DNA of 64,000 bases. Origin: Nostoc linckia z4 (lineage in GTDB: Bacteria > Cyanobacteriota > Cyanobacteriia > Cyanobacteriales > Nostocaceae). The position numbers and the translations under genes were made by a program. This document shows positions 1 to 9,063 of this stretch, piece by piece (positions within the stretch are counted from its first letter, which is position 1; each line of letters starts with the position of its first letter). Under the pieces are notes generated by a model, which saw nothing but the letters and a program-made list of their open reading frames with translations, was not told the origin of the DNA and ran no database searches. The stretch lies in NCBI RefSeq assembly GCF_002608075.1, contig NZ_LAHA01000037.1, positions 42,370 through 106,369 of the forward strand, written 5' to 3'.

Positions 1-852
1 CGGTGGTGCTGGTTTACGCGTTACTGGGCGTTCTTCGATGTCAGTGACACTCCAAGTTTTCCCAGTCAGGCGTTCTTTCAGGGCTAGGGCTTGTTCTTCA
101 TTGAGTAACAAGACATTGCGACCTTGGACAATTTGTCCGGTTGCAGGGTCAAAATCGCCGCCACTAGCGATTTTGCTTCCTCCTAGCGTCACCAACTGGG
201 CAGCAAAGGGTGTTTTATCCTTTTCTAAACTAGCTTTTAAATCCCAGTAAGTACCTTCATGGAAAGCCCGACGCTGGCGTTCCTTGCTCACCAAAAGTCG
301 CACCGCTACAGACTGCACCCGCCCAGCAGATAATCCCCAGGCGATTTTTTTCCATAGCAACGGAGACAAAGTATAACCCACTAATCGGTCTAAGATTCGC
401 CGCGTTTCTTGGGCGCGAACCAACTGCTCATCGATATTGCGGCAGTTTTTCAGCGCTTTTTTGATGGCATCTTGAGTAATTTCGTGAAACACCATCCGCT
501 TAGTCGGAACTTTCGGCTTCAGCAATTGGTATAAATGCCAACTAATGCTTTCACCTTCCCGGTCTTCGTCTGTTGCCAGAATCAGCTCATCTGCATCTTT
601 AAGTGCATCCTTGAGCTGAGTGACAATTTTCTTTTTGTCTTTCGGGACAACATATACCGGTTCAAAGTCGGCGTCCACATTTACCCCTAGCTGCGCCCAT
701 TTTTCCCCTTTGACGGCGGCGGGAATTTCAGTAGCCGACTGGGGGAGGTCACGTACATGACCCATAGACGCCTCTACCTTATAGTCTGATGGCAAGTAGT
801 TGCGAATGGTACGAGCTTTGGTTGGAGATTCGACGATGACGAGAGTTGACAT
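1..852 (-). CDS. topA: DNA topoisomerase I, N-terminal part (runs off the left edge)
   Basis: Type IA topoisomerase that relaxes negative supercoils by single-strand passage. The 284 codons present start at an ATG at 852 (MSTLVIVESPTKA). They contain the Toprim domain with its glutamate in VESPTKA (residue 8) and the acidic metal-binding stretch ATDEDREGE (residues 93-101), followed by the conserved GLSAGRVQSVAVRLL segment. The catalytic tyrosine domain and zinc-ribbon tail would lie beyond the edge. The gene is intact as far as it can be read. It is divergent from the two-gene unit at 1.3 kb, with about 500 bp of repeat-containing DNA between them. Family assignment is firm. Confidence 0.95.
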   Translation of the reverse strand, partial: MSTLVIVESPTKARTIRNYLPSDYKVEASMGHVRDLPQSATEIPAAVKGEKWAQLGVNVDADFEPVYVVPKDKKKIVTQLKDALKDADELILATDEDREGESISWHLYQLLKPKVPTKRMVFHEITQDAIKKALKNCRNIDEQLVRAQETRRILDRLVGYTLSPLLWKKIAWGLSAGRVQSVAVRLLVSKERQRRAFHEGTYWDLKASLEKDKTPFAAQLVTLGGSKIASGGDFDPATGQIVQGRNVLLLNEEQALALKERLTGKTWSVTDIEERPVTRKPAPP

Positions 853-1117
853 GGAAATTTCAAAAAAAAGAATAGCTGCTAAGCTAAACAGTCAAATTGA
901 GGTAATTTTTACAAATTGTCAAGATAAAACGTCACGCTTAGGGCGGTGATTTAATCCTCACACAAACTGCCCGCTTGGGAGAAAATCCACCCTAAGTTAG
1001 GGTACAGTCCTTCCCAGAGTATAGGAGAGGGAAAGCTAGATGTGAATTTCCAGCTATTTCAATCTTTAACTTATCTATCGCATAATTGGCGAGTAGAGTT
1101 TTTAAAATACTCCGCAA

Positions 1118-1258
1118 GGGGAGTAAGGGAGTGGGGAGTGTGGGGAGTGTGGGGGGATGGGGGAGTGTGGGGAGAGAGAGGGGAAAGATTTCTTTTCCAT
1201 CTTCTTCATCCTCCCACACCTCCCACACCTCCCACACCTCCCACACCTCCCACACCCC
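1118..1258. repeat. G-rich/C-rich complementary short tandem repeats (possible long hairpin)
   Basis: A run of units like gggagtgtgg is followed after about 50 bp by the complementary run of cctcccacac units, so the stretch could fold into a long imperfect hairpin. It is the main content of the 853-1351 gap. Open frames crossing it on both strands are low-complexity artefacts. Similar short tandem repeats are typical of Nostoc intergenic DNA. No promoter could be assigned within it. Confidence 0.75.
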
Positions 1259-1351
1259 CAATGCCCAATTATTAAGAGCTTGTGCCAAAATTAAACCAAA
1301 CTCAAGCAAAAAAGCGAAGTGGGTTTATGCCCATGTCAGGAAAGCAAAATC

Positions 1352-1645
1352 ATGCTACCAATTCGTCAAGGTGATGTCATATTATTGCCGGTGCAGCAGG
1401 TTGAAGGACAAAAAATACCTCATCTAACTTTGGCAGAAGGCGAAGTTACGGGTCATAAACATCGAATTACTGAAGGCAAGGCAGAATTGTACGAGAAAGA
1501 TAGCACGCTCTATTTACGTATTTTTTCTGACTCGGCATTGCTAGCTCATGAGGAGCATAAAGCTATTTCAATTCCCCAAGGTGACTGGATGGTGAAAATT
1601 CAGCGAGAATACGAGCCTGAAGGTTGGCGTTATGTCGCTGATTGA
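1352..1645 (+). CDS. Small conserved-looking hypothetical protein, 97 aa
   Basis: Function not recognised. The start is placed at the ATG at 1352 (MLPIRQGDVILLPV), because the upstream in-frame extension is not protein-like. The protein is soluble, with no signal peptide or membrane segment. It contains a histidine-rich GHKHRI stretch (about residues 32-37), an HEEH motif (about residues 67-70) and an aromatic C-terminus. Its stop overlaps the start of the next gene by 14 bases, so the two are almost certainly translationally coupled. It may be a partner of the downstream DUF6745-like protein. The HEEH could bind metal, but this is only inference. Confidence 0.7.
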   Translation: MLPIRQGDVILLPVQQVEGQKIPHLTLAEGEVTGHKHRITEGKAELYEKDSTLYLRIFSDSALLAHEEHKAISIPQGDWMVKIQREYEPEGWRYVAD

Positions 1646-2699
1646 AAAGTTAACGCCTGAGCAAGAGGCTTTGATTCCAGTTTATCGGGAGAAGTGGCGG
1701 AAGATTGCACTTTCAACTGAGCGAATTGATAGAGAGAAAGCGGCGGAAGTTGTTAAAGCTGCTTATAAAAGTATGGACTTCGATGAGCCTAAAATTCTAT
1801 TTTATGATAGTCCTTATGCAGCTTTGAAAGAATTTATGCTGCAATTAGATAACTCTTTATTTAACCAGAAAGCTTACAAGTTTCGAGAAAAATTTTTATT
1901 TCCAATACTAGATGAGATAGAAAACCAAATAGCAAATAAAGAGTTAGAAATTTTCATTAAACAAGAAATAATTGTAAATTCAATACTTGATATATGTGAT
2001 ATATATGCTTGGATTTTATCGAAAGAATTCGATCAATCTTTGTATATCTTTTATGAAAACTTCGATCTTAGTATTTATAACTTAAATTATATATCACCAG
2101 AACTATTGCTTGGTGAAGTTATTTGTATTGATTTCTGTATATCTGAATTAAAATGGAATGTCTCTCAACAACTTTGGTTAATCTTACAAAATCTAATGAA
2201 AAATTGTGGTTGGATTTTTCCAGATAAGAATATAGCCATTATATGCGATCGCCCCCTTCACTTGCGCTTCGACAATCAAAATCGCCTCCACGCTGAAGGC
2301 GAACCCGCAATAGAGTATGCTGATGGATTTAGCCTCTACTCCTACCACGGCGTAACCTTGCCTGAAAAATACGGTAAAGTTCACCCAAAGCAATGGCAAC
2401 CTCAATGGCTTTTATCAGAGGAAAACGCCGAACTACGTCGAGTCTTAATTCAAGGTATTGGTTACGCTCGAATTTGCCAAGAATTACAAGCTATTGAATT
2501 AGATACTTGGGCTGAATACACACTATTAAAAATTGATGCTGATGTTGATGAAGAACCAATTTATTTATTAAAAATGGTTTGCCCAAGTACAGGCTTTATT
2601 CACGCCTTGCGAGTTCCGCCAAATATTAACTCAGCGCGTGAAGCGATTCGCTGGGTAAATTGGGGAGTAGATGCAGAGGAATTTGGCGTGCAAACATAA
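1632..2699 (+). CDS. DUF6745-like protein, 355 aa
   Basis: Unknown function. The C-terminal half carries a conserved-looking series of motifs: LHAEGEPAIEYADG near residue 220, YHGVTLPEKYG, LIQGIGYARICQEL, and near the end CPSTGFIHALRVPP and AREAIRWVNWG. From memory these match the DUF6745 family of uncharacterised bacterial proteins. The N-terminal 200 residues are more variable and rich in Ile, Leu and aromatic residues. The gene starts inside the end of the 97-aa gene. A decayed copy of its last 45 codons lies about 100 bp downstream. No catalytic residues can be named. Confidence 0.8.
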   Translation: MSLIEKLTPEQEALIPVYREKWRKIALSTERIDREKAAEVVKAAYKSMDFDEPKILFYDSPYAALKEFMLQLDNSLFNQKAYKFREKFLFPILDEIENQIANKELEIFIKQEIIVNSILDICDIYAWILSKEFDQSLYIFYENFDLSIYNLNYISPELLLGEVICIDFCISELKWNVSQQLWLILQNLMKNCGWIFPDKNIAIICDRPLHLRFDNQNRLHAEGEPAIEYADGFSLYSYHGVTLPEKYGKVHPKQWQPQWLLSEENAELRRVLIQGIGYARICQELQAIELDTWAEYTLLKIDADVDEEPIYLLKMVCPSTGFIHALRVPPNINSAREAIRWVNWGVDAEEFGVQT

Positions 2700-2797
2700 G
2701 ACTACTTCAGGGACTCTCTCCATTGATAAATTGTTACTCATCTAAAAAATCCCAATTAACCTGAATATATCATTCAATTAAATTCCAAAAACACACA

Positions 2798-2932
2798 TTA
2801 TTAAAAGTGACTTGCCCAAGTACAGGCTTGATTCACGCCTTGCGAGTTCTACCTACCAAAAAATCAGACTATGAAGCAATTTGCTGGATAGAATAAGTAA
2901 TATAACCCAAGGAATTTGCAGTACAAACCTGA
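2798..2932 (+). pseudogene. Decayed duplicate of the 3' end of the DUF6745-like gene
   Basis: Reading the plus strand from 2798 gives LLKVTCPSTGLIHALRV, which matches LLKMVCPSTGFIHALRV in the gene just upstream. It continues with EAICWIE and, after two stops, PKEFAVQT against AEEFGVQT. The 45-codon register is kept throughout but contains two internal stop codons. This shows a partial tandem duplication, or the remnant of a second full paralogue, now decayed. Confidence 0.85.
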
Positions 2933-3162
2933 TTTGAGCAATCAACAGTAAGGTAAGAAATATAAATAGTAAGTATAGAGAAAAACGATGGATTTTACCA
3001 TACATGAGGACAAATGCACGAATTTGGGCTTGGCCAAATGGAAAGTTATGGTAGGATAATTTTGGAGAAGTTAAGTTCGGCGATACGAATCTTGTTTTTA
3101 GTAATAATTGCAAGCGGCTCTCCGGATAAACATCTCTGCATCAATGGATTCTGGAGAGTTTC

Positions 3163-3477
3163 ATGTCAATCTACGTAGGGAACCTATCCTACAGCGTCAC
3201 ACAAGATGACCTTAGTAAGGTATTTTCCGAATATGGTGCCGTTACACGCGTTCAATTACCCACAGACAGGGAAACAGGACGCGCACGGGGCTTTGGTTTT
3301 GTGGAAATGGAATCATCAGCCGCAGAAGACGCTGCTATTCAGGCTTTAGATGGTGCTGAATGGATGGGTCGTGTAATGAAAGTTAACAAAGCAAGACCAC
3401 GAGAGGAGAAAGCTACTCGCTCTGGCGGTGGTGGTTGGCAAAAAAATAATAACAGTGGATACTCACGAGGGTATTAA
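3163..3477 (+). CDS. RRM-type RNA-binding protein (cyanobacterial Rbp family), 104 aa
   Basis: Single RNA-recognition motif protein that binds RNA; cyanobacterial members are often cold-inducible. RNP2 is IYVGNL (residues 3-8) and RNP1 is RGFGFVEM (residues 42-49). The RRM ends near residue 80 and is followed by a Gly/Asn/Ser-rich tail (SGGGG, NNNSGYSRGY), the arrangement of the Rbp subgroup with a glycine-rich C-terminus. A purine-rich tggagag lies 10 bases before the ATG. A hairpin downstream (3605-3641) probably ends the transcript. The gene appears monocistronic. Which rbp paralogue it is cannot be told from this sequence alone. Confidence 0.93.
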   Translation: MSIYVGNLSYSVTQDDLSKVFSEYGAVTRVQLPTDRETGRARGFGFVEMESSAAEDAAIQALDGAEWMGRVMKVNKARPREEKATRSGGGGWQKNNNSGYSRGY

Positions 3478-3874
3478 GTTTTGAGACGATTGACAAAGGC
3501 AAAAGCTTTATTAGCTATGTCTACGACGGGCTACGCCTACGCCAAGCAAAAACTACACCAAAATTAGCAGTTTAGTAGATAACTGAAGCTACAAAAATTG
3601 TAAGTAAGCAGTTCAGAAGAGCCTGAACTGCTTATTTGTTTGAAACATCAATGTTGAATGTAAATTAGCAATCTAATACTCTTCAACATAATTTAATTCG
3701 ATGGTCAGCATAGTAATTTGTCTAGCAACAAGCTGTTACTCTTTGTTGGAGCTACTTGCATCCAAGGGGGAATTTTAGCTTAAGAGAGAAATTTTAATGC
3801 AATTTTGGTAAAGAACAATAGATAGAATGAACAGAGTTAGCCTTAATGTCTAATCGCCAAAACCTATACATCTC
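3478..3874. other. Intergenic region between rbp and ndhB
   Basis: No gene seen. It holds a palindromic Nostoc-type repeat around 3513-3545 (tctacgacgggctacgccta); a related sequence lies near 29110-29150. It also holds the rbp terminator-like hairpin. The remainder is AT-rich and presumably contains the ndhB promoter, though no clear -10/-35 pair can be defended. Confidence 0.5.
3605..3641 (+). terminator. Hairpin after rbp, probable terminator
   Basis: A perfect 12-bp stem (taagcagttcag / ctgaactgctta) with a 6-base loop, followed by a T-rich tail (tttgttt). It lies 128 bases after the rbp stop. Confidence 0.65.
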
Positions 3875-5479
3875 ATGGATTTTGCTAATCTTGCATCCCA
3901 GTTAAATGCTGGAACGATCTTACCAGAGGGAATTGTGATTCTCACCCTCTTGGGGGTTTTGATTGTTGATTTGATTTTGGGGCGTACATCCTCGCGTTCG
4001 ATTGGATATCTAGCGATCGCGGGTTTATTAGCTTCGATTATCGCCCTGTCTTTTCAATGGGATGCTTCCAATCCCATCTCTTTTAGCGGCGGCTTTAACA
4101 GTGACAACCTGAGTATCGTCTTTCGCGGTATCATCGCGTTGTCTGCCGCTTTTACTATACTGATGTCAATTCGCTACATTGAGCAGAGTGGCACCGCTTT
4201 AGCAGAATTCATCGCTATTTTGCTGACTGCTACCCTTGGAGGGATGTTTTTATCCGGGGCTAGTGAGTTAGTCATGATTTTTATCTCCCTAGAAACCCTG
4301 AGTATTTCCTCTTACTTGCTAACAGGATATACCAAGCGTGACCCCCGCTCCAACGAAGCGGCTCTGAAATACTTGTTAATTGGAGCTTCCAGTACAGCAG
4401 TATTTTTGTACGGAGTATCATTGCTGTATGGGTTATCAGGTGGACAAACTGAACTAAGTGCGATCGCCACTGGCATTGCCACAGCTAAGGCTGGTCAATC
4501 TTTAGGTTTAGTCATTGCTCTAGTGTTTGTAATCGCAGGTATTGGCTTTAAAATCTCCGCCGCACCCTTCCACCAGTGGACGCCAGACGTTTACGAAGGC
4601 GCTCCCACCCCGGTAATCGCCTTTTTATCCGTAGGTTCCAAAGCAGCTGGATTTGCTTTAGCTATCCGCTTGCTGACAACAGCCTTTCCACTGGTTGTAG
4701 AAGAGTGGAAGTTTGTCTTCACTGCTCTGGCCGTTCTCAGCATGATTTTGGGTAACGTAGTCGCCCTAGCCCAAACCAGCATGAAACGGATGCTAGCTTA
4801 TTCATCCATTGCCCAAGCCGGGTTTGTGATGATTGGCTTAATCGCTAGCACACAGGCAGGGTACGCCAGTATGATCTTTTACCTCCTGGTTTACCTATTC
4901 ATGAACCTGTGCGGTTTTACCTGCATCATTCTGTTCTCCTTGCGGACAGGAACCGACCAAATTGCCGAATATTCTGGACTATATCAAAAAGACCCACTTC
5001 TAACATTGGGCTTGAGTATCTCCCTACTTTCCTTGGGCGGTATTCCACCATTAGCTGGATTTTTTGGCAAGATTTACTTGTTTTGGGCTGGTTGGCAAGC
5101 AGGTCTTTACGGTTTAGTCTTGCTGGGTTTAGTTACTAGCGTTGTCTCCATCTACTACTACATTCGCGTAGTCAAGATGATGGTGGTCAAAGAACCCCAT
5201 GAAATGTCCGACGCCGTGAAGAATTATCCCCCAGTAAGTTGGAATCTGCCTGGATTTAGACCTTTGCAAGTCGGCTTAGTGGTTACTTTAATCGCCACTT
5301 CCATTGCCGGGATTTTGTCAAATCCATTATTTACATTGGTTAACCATTCCATCACCCATAGTGCAATTTTGCAAGCAACAATCAATAGCACTGTACAAGC
5401 ACAAAATCCACCAATTGTGCCAAACTTAGATTCAGTAAGTCAGTCTCAACACGTAGTTGATTCGACTGCTAAGATTTAA
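3875..5479 (+). CDS. ndhB: NAD(P)H-quinone oxidoreductase (NDH-1) subunit 2
   Basis: Membrane subunit of the photosynthetic NDH-1 complex in thylakoids, a proton-pumping antiporter-like homologue of NuoN. It works in respiration, cyclic electron flow around photosystem I and, in some complexes, CO2 uptake. The 534-residue length is near the family size. The sequence is almost entirely hydrophobic helices. It includes the family segments GFKISAAPFHQWTPDVYEGA (about residues 230-250), with the conserved lysine of the antiporter fold, and KRMLAYSSIAQAGFVMIGL (about residues 305-323). A strong hairpin terminator follows, so it is the end of its transcript and probably monocistronic. Confidence 0.97.
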   Translation: MDFANLASQLNAGTILPEGIVILTLLGVLIVDLILGRTSSRSIGYLAIAGLLASIIALSFQWDASNPISFSGGFNSDNLSIVFRGIIALSAAFTILMSIRYIEQSGTALAEFIAILLTATLGGMFLSGASELVMIFISLETLSISSYLLTGYTKRDPRSNEAALKYLLIGASSTAVFLYGVSLLYGLSGGQTELSAIATGIATAKAGQSLGLVIALVFVIAGIGFKISAAPFHQWTPDVYEGAPTPVIAFLSVGSKAAGFALAIRLLTTAFPLVVEEWKFVFTALAVLSMILGNVVALAQTSMKRMLAYSSIAQAGFVMIGLIASTQAGYASMIFYLLVYLFMNLCGFTCIILFSLRTGTDQIAEYSGLYQKDPLLTLGLSISLLSLGGIPPLAGFFGKIYLFWAGWQAGLYGLVLLGLVTSVVSIYYYIRVVKMMVVKEPHEMSDAVKNYPPVSWNLPGFRPLQVGLVVTLIATSIAGILSNPLFTLVNHSITHSAILQATINSTVQAQNPPIVPNLDSVSQSQHVVDSTAKI

Positions 5480-5517
5480 TCTTCTGCATCTGAATAAAAC
5501 TCTGTGCTACCAAAGAA

Positions 5518-5552
5518 GCGCCTGTTTGTTAATTAGCAAACAGGCGTTTTTT
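5518..5552 (+). terminator. Rho-independent-type terminator of ndhB
   Basis: Stem cgcctgtttg / caaacaggcg around an 8-base AT loop, followed directly by six Ts. It begins about 40 bases after the ndhB stop. Confidence 0.9.
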
Positions 5553-5699
5553 AAATTCGATTTACTGAGCCAAGATTTATCGCAGTTGAAGTATATTTTA
5601 GGAAATAAGCTTACCCAAAAATCCATATACCAAGATACTTTAAAGCCTATTGCCTATTGCCTACCATAGAACTACATTATCAATCCAAAATCTCAAATT

Positions 5700-7064
5700 C
5701 TATGAACAAATAGGTATTTTAATAACAAATTCTGCACCTTTACCGGGAGTAGAAAAACAGCTAAGTTTGCCGCCATGTTTTTCCACGATAATCTGATAAC
5801 TGATAAATAAACCCAGCCCAGTGCCTTGACCTACAGGCTTAGTAGTAAAAAATGGGTCAAATAGCTTTGAGCTAACTTGTTCGTCGATTCCCAAACCATT
5901 ATCAGCAATAGTAACCATTATCGAGTTTTCATCGATTACTTCAGTAATAATTTGAATTTGGGGATTGTCAGTTGTTTGTGAATTGACTGCTGACCACCGA
6001 CCATTGAGTGCCGACTTTTCCAAAGCATCAATGGCATTCACCAAGATATTCATAAATACTTGATTGAGTTGACCGGGGTAGCAAGTGACATTGGGTAGTT
6101 GCCCATATTTTTTAACGACTTTGATTTCTGGACACTCATCTTTAGCTTGCAGCCGATGATCCAAAATCATTAAAGTACTATCAATTCCCTCATGAATATT
6201 AACTTGCTTCAGTTCAGCTTCATCAAGTCTAGAAAAACTTCTTAATGATTTAACAATATCTTGAATGCGCTGTGTCCCCACCGTCATAGAATTGAAGAGT
6301 TTAGTTATATCTTCAATGAGGAAATTTAAGTCTATTTCTTCTATTTGTTGTTGAATTTCTAGAGGCGGATTGGGACAAATTGTTTGATAAATTTCCACTA
6401 ATTTGAGTAAATCTTGAGTGTATTTATAAGCATGATGGAGGTTGCCATAAATAAAACTCACGGGGTTATTAACTTCGTGAGCAATACCAGCCACCATCTG
6501 ACCTAAACTAGACATTTTTTCAGCTTGGATTAGCTGAGTTTGGGTGAGTTGTAGTTCCTTTAGTGTTTCTTGTAAAGCAGTTGTACGTTCTTCAACCCGA
6601 ATTTCTAGTTCTTCATTTGCTTTTTGGAGTTCTAACTCCGCTTGTTTGCGTTTTTGAACTTCTTTTGCTAACTGATCGATTTTTTGGTTGAGAAGAAGGA
6701 AATTATTGCTCGCTAAATTTCTATTTTCCAACCGCAAAAGAATTAAAGCTGAAGATTCAGGAGACCAAGGTTGGATAACTGCTCCTTGAGTACGACACCT
6801 TAATGTTTGCCCATCATTTCTATTTAAAGTTAAAGAACCTAAAATCATAGCTCTACTAGTGGAACACGCTTGTAAATACTTGATAATATCGCTAGCAGGC
6901 TCAGTTACCAAATCAAAAAGCATTTTCCCTTGGAGTTCCTGACGGCGTAATTTCAGCATATCTGCTACTGCTTGATTGGTAGCTAAAACTTGACCCTCAT
7001 TAGTTACTAAAAGTAAAGGTTCTGGTAAAACTATGGCAAGTTCAATAAATTGTTCAGGAGTCAT
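5700..7064 (-). CDS. PAS-domain sensor histidine kinase, 454 aa
   Basis: Cytoplasmic two-component kinase with no membrane segment. A PAS fold occupies about residues 5-120. A coiled coil (about 125-180, rich in Glu/Lys/Gln) follows. The HisKA domain has the phospho-acceptor histidine in MVAGIAHEVNNP (about residue 197), and the HATPase_c domain has NQVFMNILVNAIDAL, DNGLGI and TGLGL boxes. There is no attached receiver. It is the last gene of a minus-strand signalling run. Its catalytic module is closely similar to those at 8014, 10272 and 14908, so the four are paralogues. The PAS ligand is not predictable. Confidence 0.93.
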   Translation of the reverse strand: MTPEQFIELAIVLPEPLLLVTNEGQVLATNQAVADMLKLRRQELQGKMLFDLVTEPASDIIKYLQACSTSRAMILGSLTLNRNDGQTLRCRTQGAVIQPWSPESSALILLRLENRNLASNNFLLLNQKIDQLAKEVQKRKQAELELQKANEELEIRVEERTTALQETLKELQLTQTQLIQAEKMSSLGQMVAGIAHEVNNPVSFIYGNLHHAYKYTQDLLKLVEIYQTICPNPPLEIQQQIEEIDLNFLIEDITKLFNSMTVGTQRIQDIVKSLRSFSRLDEAELKQVNIHEGIDSTLMILDHRLQAKDECPEIKVVKKYGQLPNVTCYPGQLNQVFMNILVNAIDALEKSALNGRWSAVNSQTTDNPQIQIITEVIDENSIMVTIADNGLGIDEQVSSKLFDPFFTTKPVGQGTGLGLFISYQIIVEKHGGKLSCFSTPGKGAEFVIKIPICS

Positions 7065-7146
7065 GGGCTTGCAATTTAAACTTGGACTAAACTTTACCGC
7101 TCTACACCAGAGCTAGTATGGTGGAATTAATTTAGTAGCCAAGAGT

Positions 7147-7689
7147 TTACATAGATTCTACCCCTCTAAAGTATTCTCTACCTTCTACCTCTTCTGCCTC
7201 TGGGGTAAGTTTTAAATAAACGATAACTCTGCACCCAAAATCTCCCTGTGCTATGGTATTTTGCAATTGCACTTTCGCATATCCTAGATTATTCGCTGCG
7301 ATGGTTCCAAAGACATTTGAAGTCATCATACACATAGCAGGACGATTAACAACTTTGTCCCCAAATGGACAAACGCGATTACCAAAAACAATTTTTTCAT
7401 CATCCTGTTCAATAATATAAAAATCACCTTGAATGCGTTTTTTTAAATCAACTAAGACATCAGCTACTTGCTTTTGGGAAAGATGTGAGACTTCTAAAGC
7501 AGATTTATAATCTTGGTTAATCTGACTACCCATCCTTTCACCAACTACACTAATAAATCCAGAAGCCTCTTCTAAGCCAACTACATCCTGTAATGTACCA
7601 GATAATTCTCTGATTAATGTACGTAAAAATAGATCGCGTTCTAAGGGGAGATTCAGGCTACTTATTGAATGATTAAAGGAAGTTGACAT
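7147..7689 (-). CDS. MetOD1-like sensory/output domain protein, about 180 aa
   Basis: Single-domain soluble protein resembling the family called methanogen output domain 1 (MetOD1), a cysteine-containing domain found with two-component proteins. This assignment is from memory of the motif set. Visible motifs are NRVCPFGDKV (about residues 105-114), AMCMMTSNVFG and a late IAQGDFGCRV. The three cysteines could form a metal or redox site. The ATG at 7689 (MSTSFNH) is preferred over a GTG five codons upstream. It lies between two histidine kinases on the same strand and may be sensor or effector for the downstream PAS kinase. Confidence 0.7.
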   Translation of the reverse strand: MSTSFNHSISSLNLPLERDLFLRTLIRELSGTLQDVVGLEEASGFISVVGERMGSQINQDYKSALEVSHLSQKQVADVLVDLKKRIQGDFYIIEQDDEKIVFGNRVCPFGDKVVNRPAMCMMTSNVFGTIAANNLGYAKVQLQNTIAQGDFGCRVIVYLKLTPEAEEVEGREYFRGVESM

Positions 7690-8013
7690 AAACTTTAAAA
7701 ACACAACTTTAGAACTACAGTTTTAGAGTTCCCAAAAATAACTCTCAAGTAACTGAAATCAAGAGTTTTAATTTGTGTTAATGGTTGAATTTCGTATAAG
7801 CCGATATTGATACGCTTCTATTATCCAAAGGAAAATTTATGTAAACTATTTTTTAATAAAATTGAGACAGTATGCTCTCAAGATTTTCTATTTTATCACA
7901 TCATGGGAACGAGCGATCGCCCTCTGGGATCGCTTTTCTGTACTACGTCACGATCGCCATGACAAAATAGTACTTGCGTAAGTCTTAACATTATTAGAAA
8001 AGATTTAACTATC
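7690..8013. other. Intergenic region within the signalling island
   Basis: AT-rich, about 320 bp, between two minus-strand genes. It contains a HIP1 palindrome with a short hairpin near 7912-7940 (gcgatc pairs with gatcgc) and the motif acttgcgtaagtctta near 7970, which resembles one end of the small repeat found at 12151-12294. No gene seen. It may hold a promoter for the 7147 gene. Confidence 0.4.
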
Positions 8014-9057
8014 TTAATAAAGTGGGATGGTGATTATAAATTCCGATCCTTCTCCCAACACAGAATTTACTTCCAAAGTTCCCTTGTGTTTTTGCACAAT
8101 GATTTGATGGGCAATTGATAATCCTAATCCTGTTCCTTTACCCACCGTTTTAGTTGTAAATAAATGGTTAAAAATTTTTTCTTTTATTTCAGCTGATATT
8201 CCGACTCCATTATCTTTAATCCGAATCAAAACATGATTTTTATCTTCAGTTAGGGCAGTATGAATTGTAATTTGATTGGGATTGCCCTTAATTTCATCAA
8301 AAGTCAATCCAGAATTAGACTCTTCTAAAGCATCAATAGCATTTGCTAATAAATTCATAAATACCTGATTGAGTTGCCCAGGAAAGCATTCTACTAATGA
8401 AAATTCACCATAATCTTTAATGACTTGAATAGCAGGACGATTTTTATTTGCTTGCAAACGATGTTTGAGAATAACGAGAGTACTATTAATACCTTCGTGA
8501 ATGTTAAAGAGAATTTTTTGTTCTGTGTCTGCTCTAGAGAAAGTTCGTAAGCTCTTGCTGAGATTGGAAATTCGATCTGTACCTTCTTTGATTGAAGAAA
8601 TGAGTTGAGGCAAGTCCTCACGAATAAATTCCAGGTCAATGGAGTTGCTTTTTTTTTGAATTTCCTCAGATGCTTGAGAATAAGTTTGCTGATAGATATC
8701 TAACAAAGACAATAATTTATCAATATACTCTTGAATCGGAGTTAAATTACCTGCTATAAATCCAATGGGATTGTTAATTTCGTGGGCGACATCTGCAACT
8801 AGACTTCCTAATGTGGACATTTTATTTTCCATCATCTGAAGATTAAAAACCATCATTTCTAGTTCTTGACTTCTTTCTTCTAATTTATTTTGATATTCTT
8901 GTAACTCATAAATTACTTGTTTCAGTAAAGATTCTTTCTTTTTATTGATATCTTCTAATCTCATGCGGTCTGCCTCAGACCTCTCCAACTGTTTTTTGAT
9001 GATTCTATTGGTTTTTCTGAGTTGTTGAATTTCTTTTTCACAATCAAAACTTTCCAT
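8014..9057 (-). CDS. Sensor histidine kinase with N-terminal coiled coil, about 347 aa
   Basis: Soluble kinase whose first 90 residues are a predicted coiled coil (KQLERSEADRMRLEDINKKK and following). No PAS or GAF domain is visible, so it probably receives its signal from a partner. HisKA motif: VADVAHEINNPIGFIAGN, with the acceptor His near residue 92. HATPase boxes: NQVFMNLLANAIDAL, DNGVGI, GTGLGL. The ATG at 9057 is chosen; a TTG lies one codon earlier. Only 6 bases separate it from the FIST gene stop, so the two genes are translationally coupled and FIST is the likely sensory partner. Confidence 0.92.
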   Translation of the reverse strand: MESFDCEKEIQQLRKTNRIIKKQLERSEADRMRLEDINKKKESLLKQVIYELQEYQNKLEERSQELEMMVFNLQMMENKMSTLGSLVADVAHEINNPIGFIAGNLTPIQEYIDKLLSLLDIYQQTYSQASEEIQKKSNSIDLEFIREDLPQLISSIKEGTDRISNLSKSLRTFSRADTEQKILFNIHEGINSTLVILKHRLQANKNRPAIQVIKDYGEFSLVECFPGQLNQVFMNLLANAIDALEESNSGLTFDEIKGNPNQITIHTALTEDKNHVLIRIKDNGVGISAEIKEKIFNHLFTTKTVGKGTGLGLSIAHQIIVQKHKGTLEVNSVLGEGSEFIITIPLY

Positions 9058-9063
9058 CAAATT

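Noticed and set aside
1042..1427. Pro/Thr or Gly/Val repeat proteins encoded at 1.0-1.4 kb
   Set aside because: They are translations of the G-rich/C-rich tandem repeats and have no consistent start or homologue-like segment.
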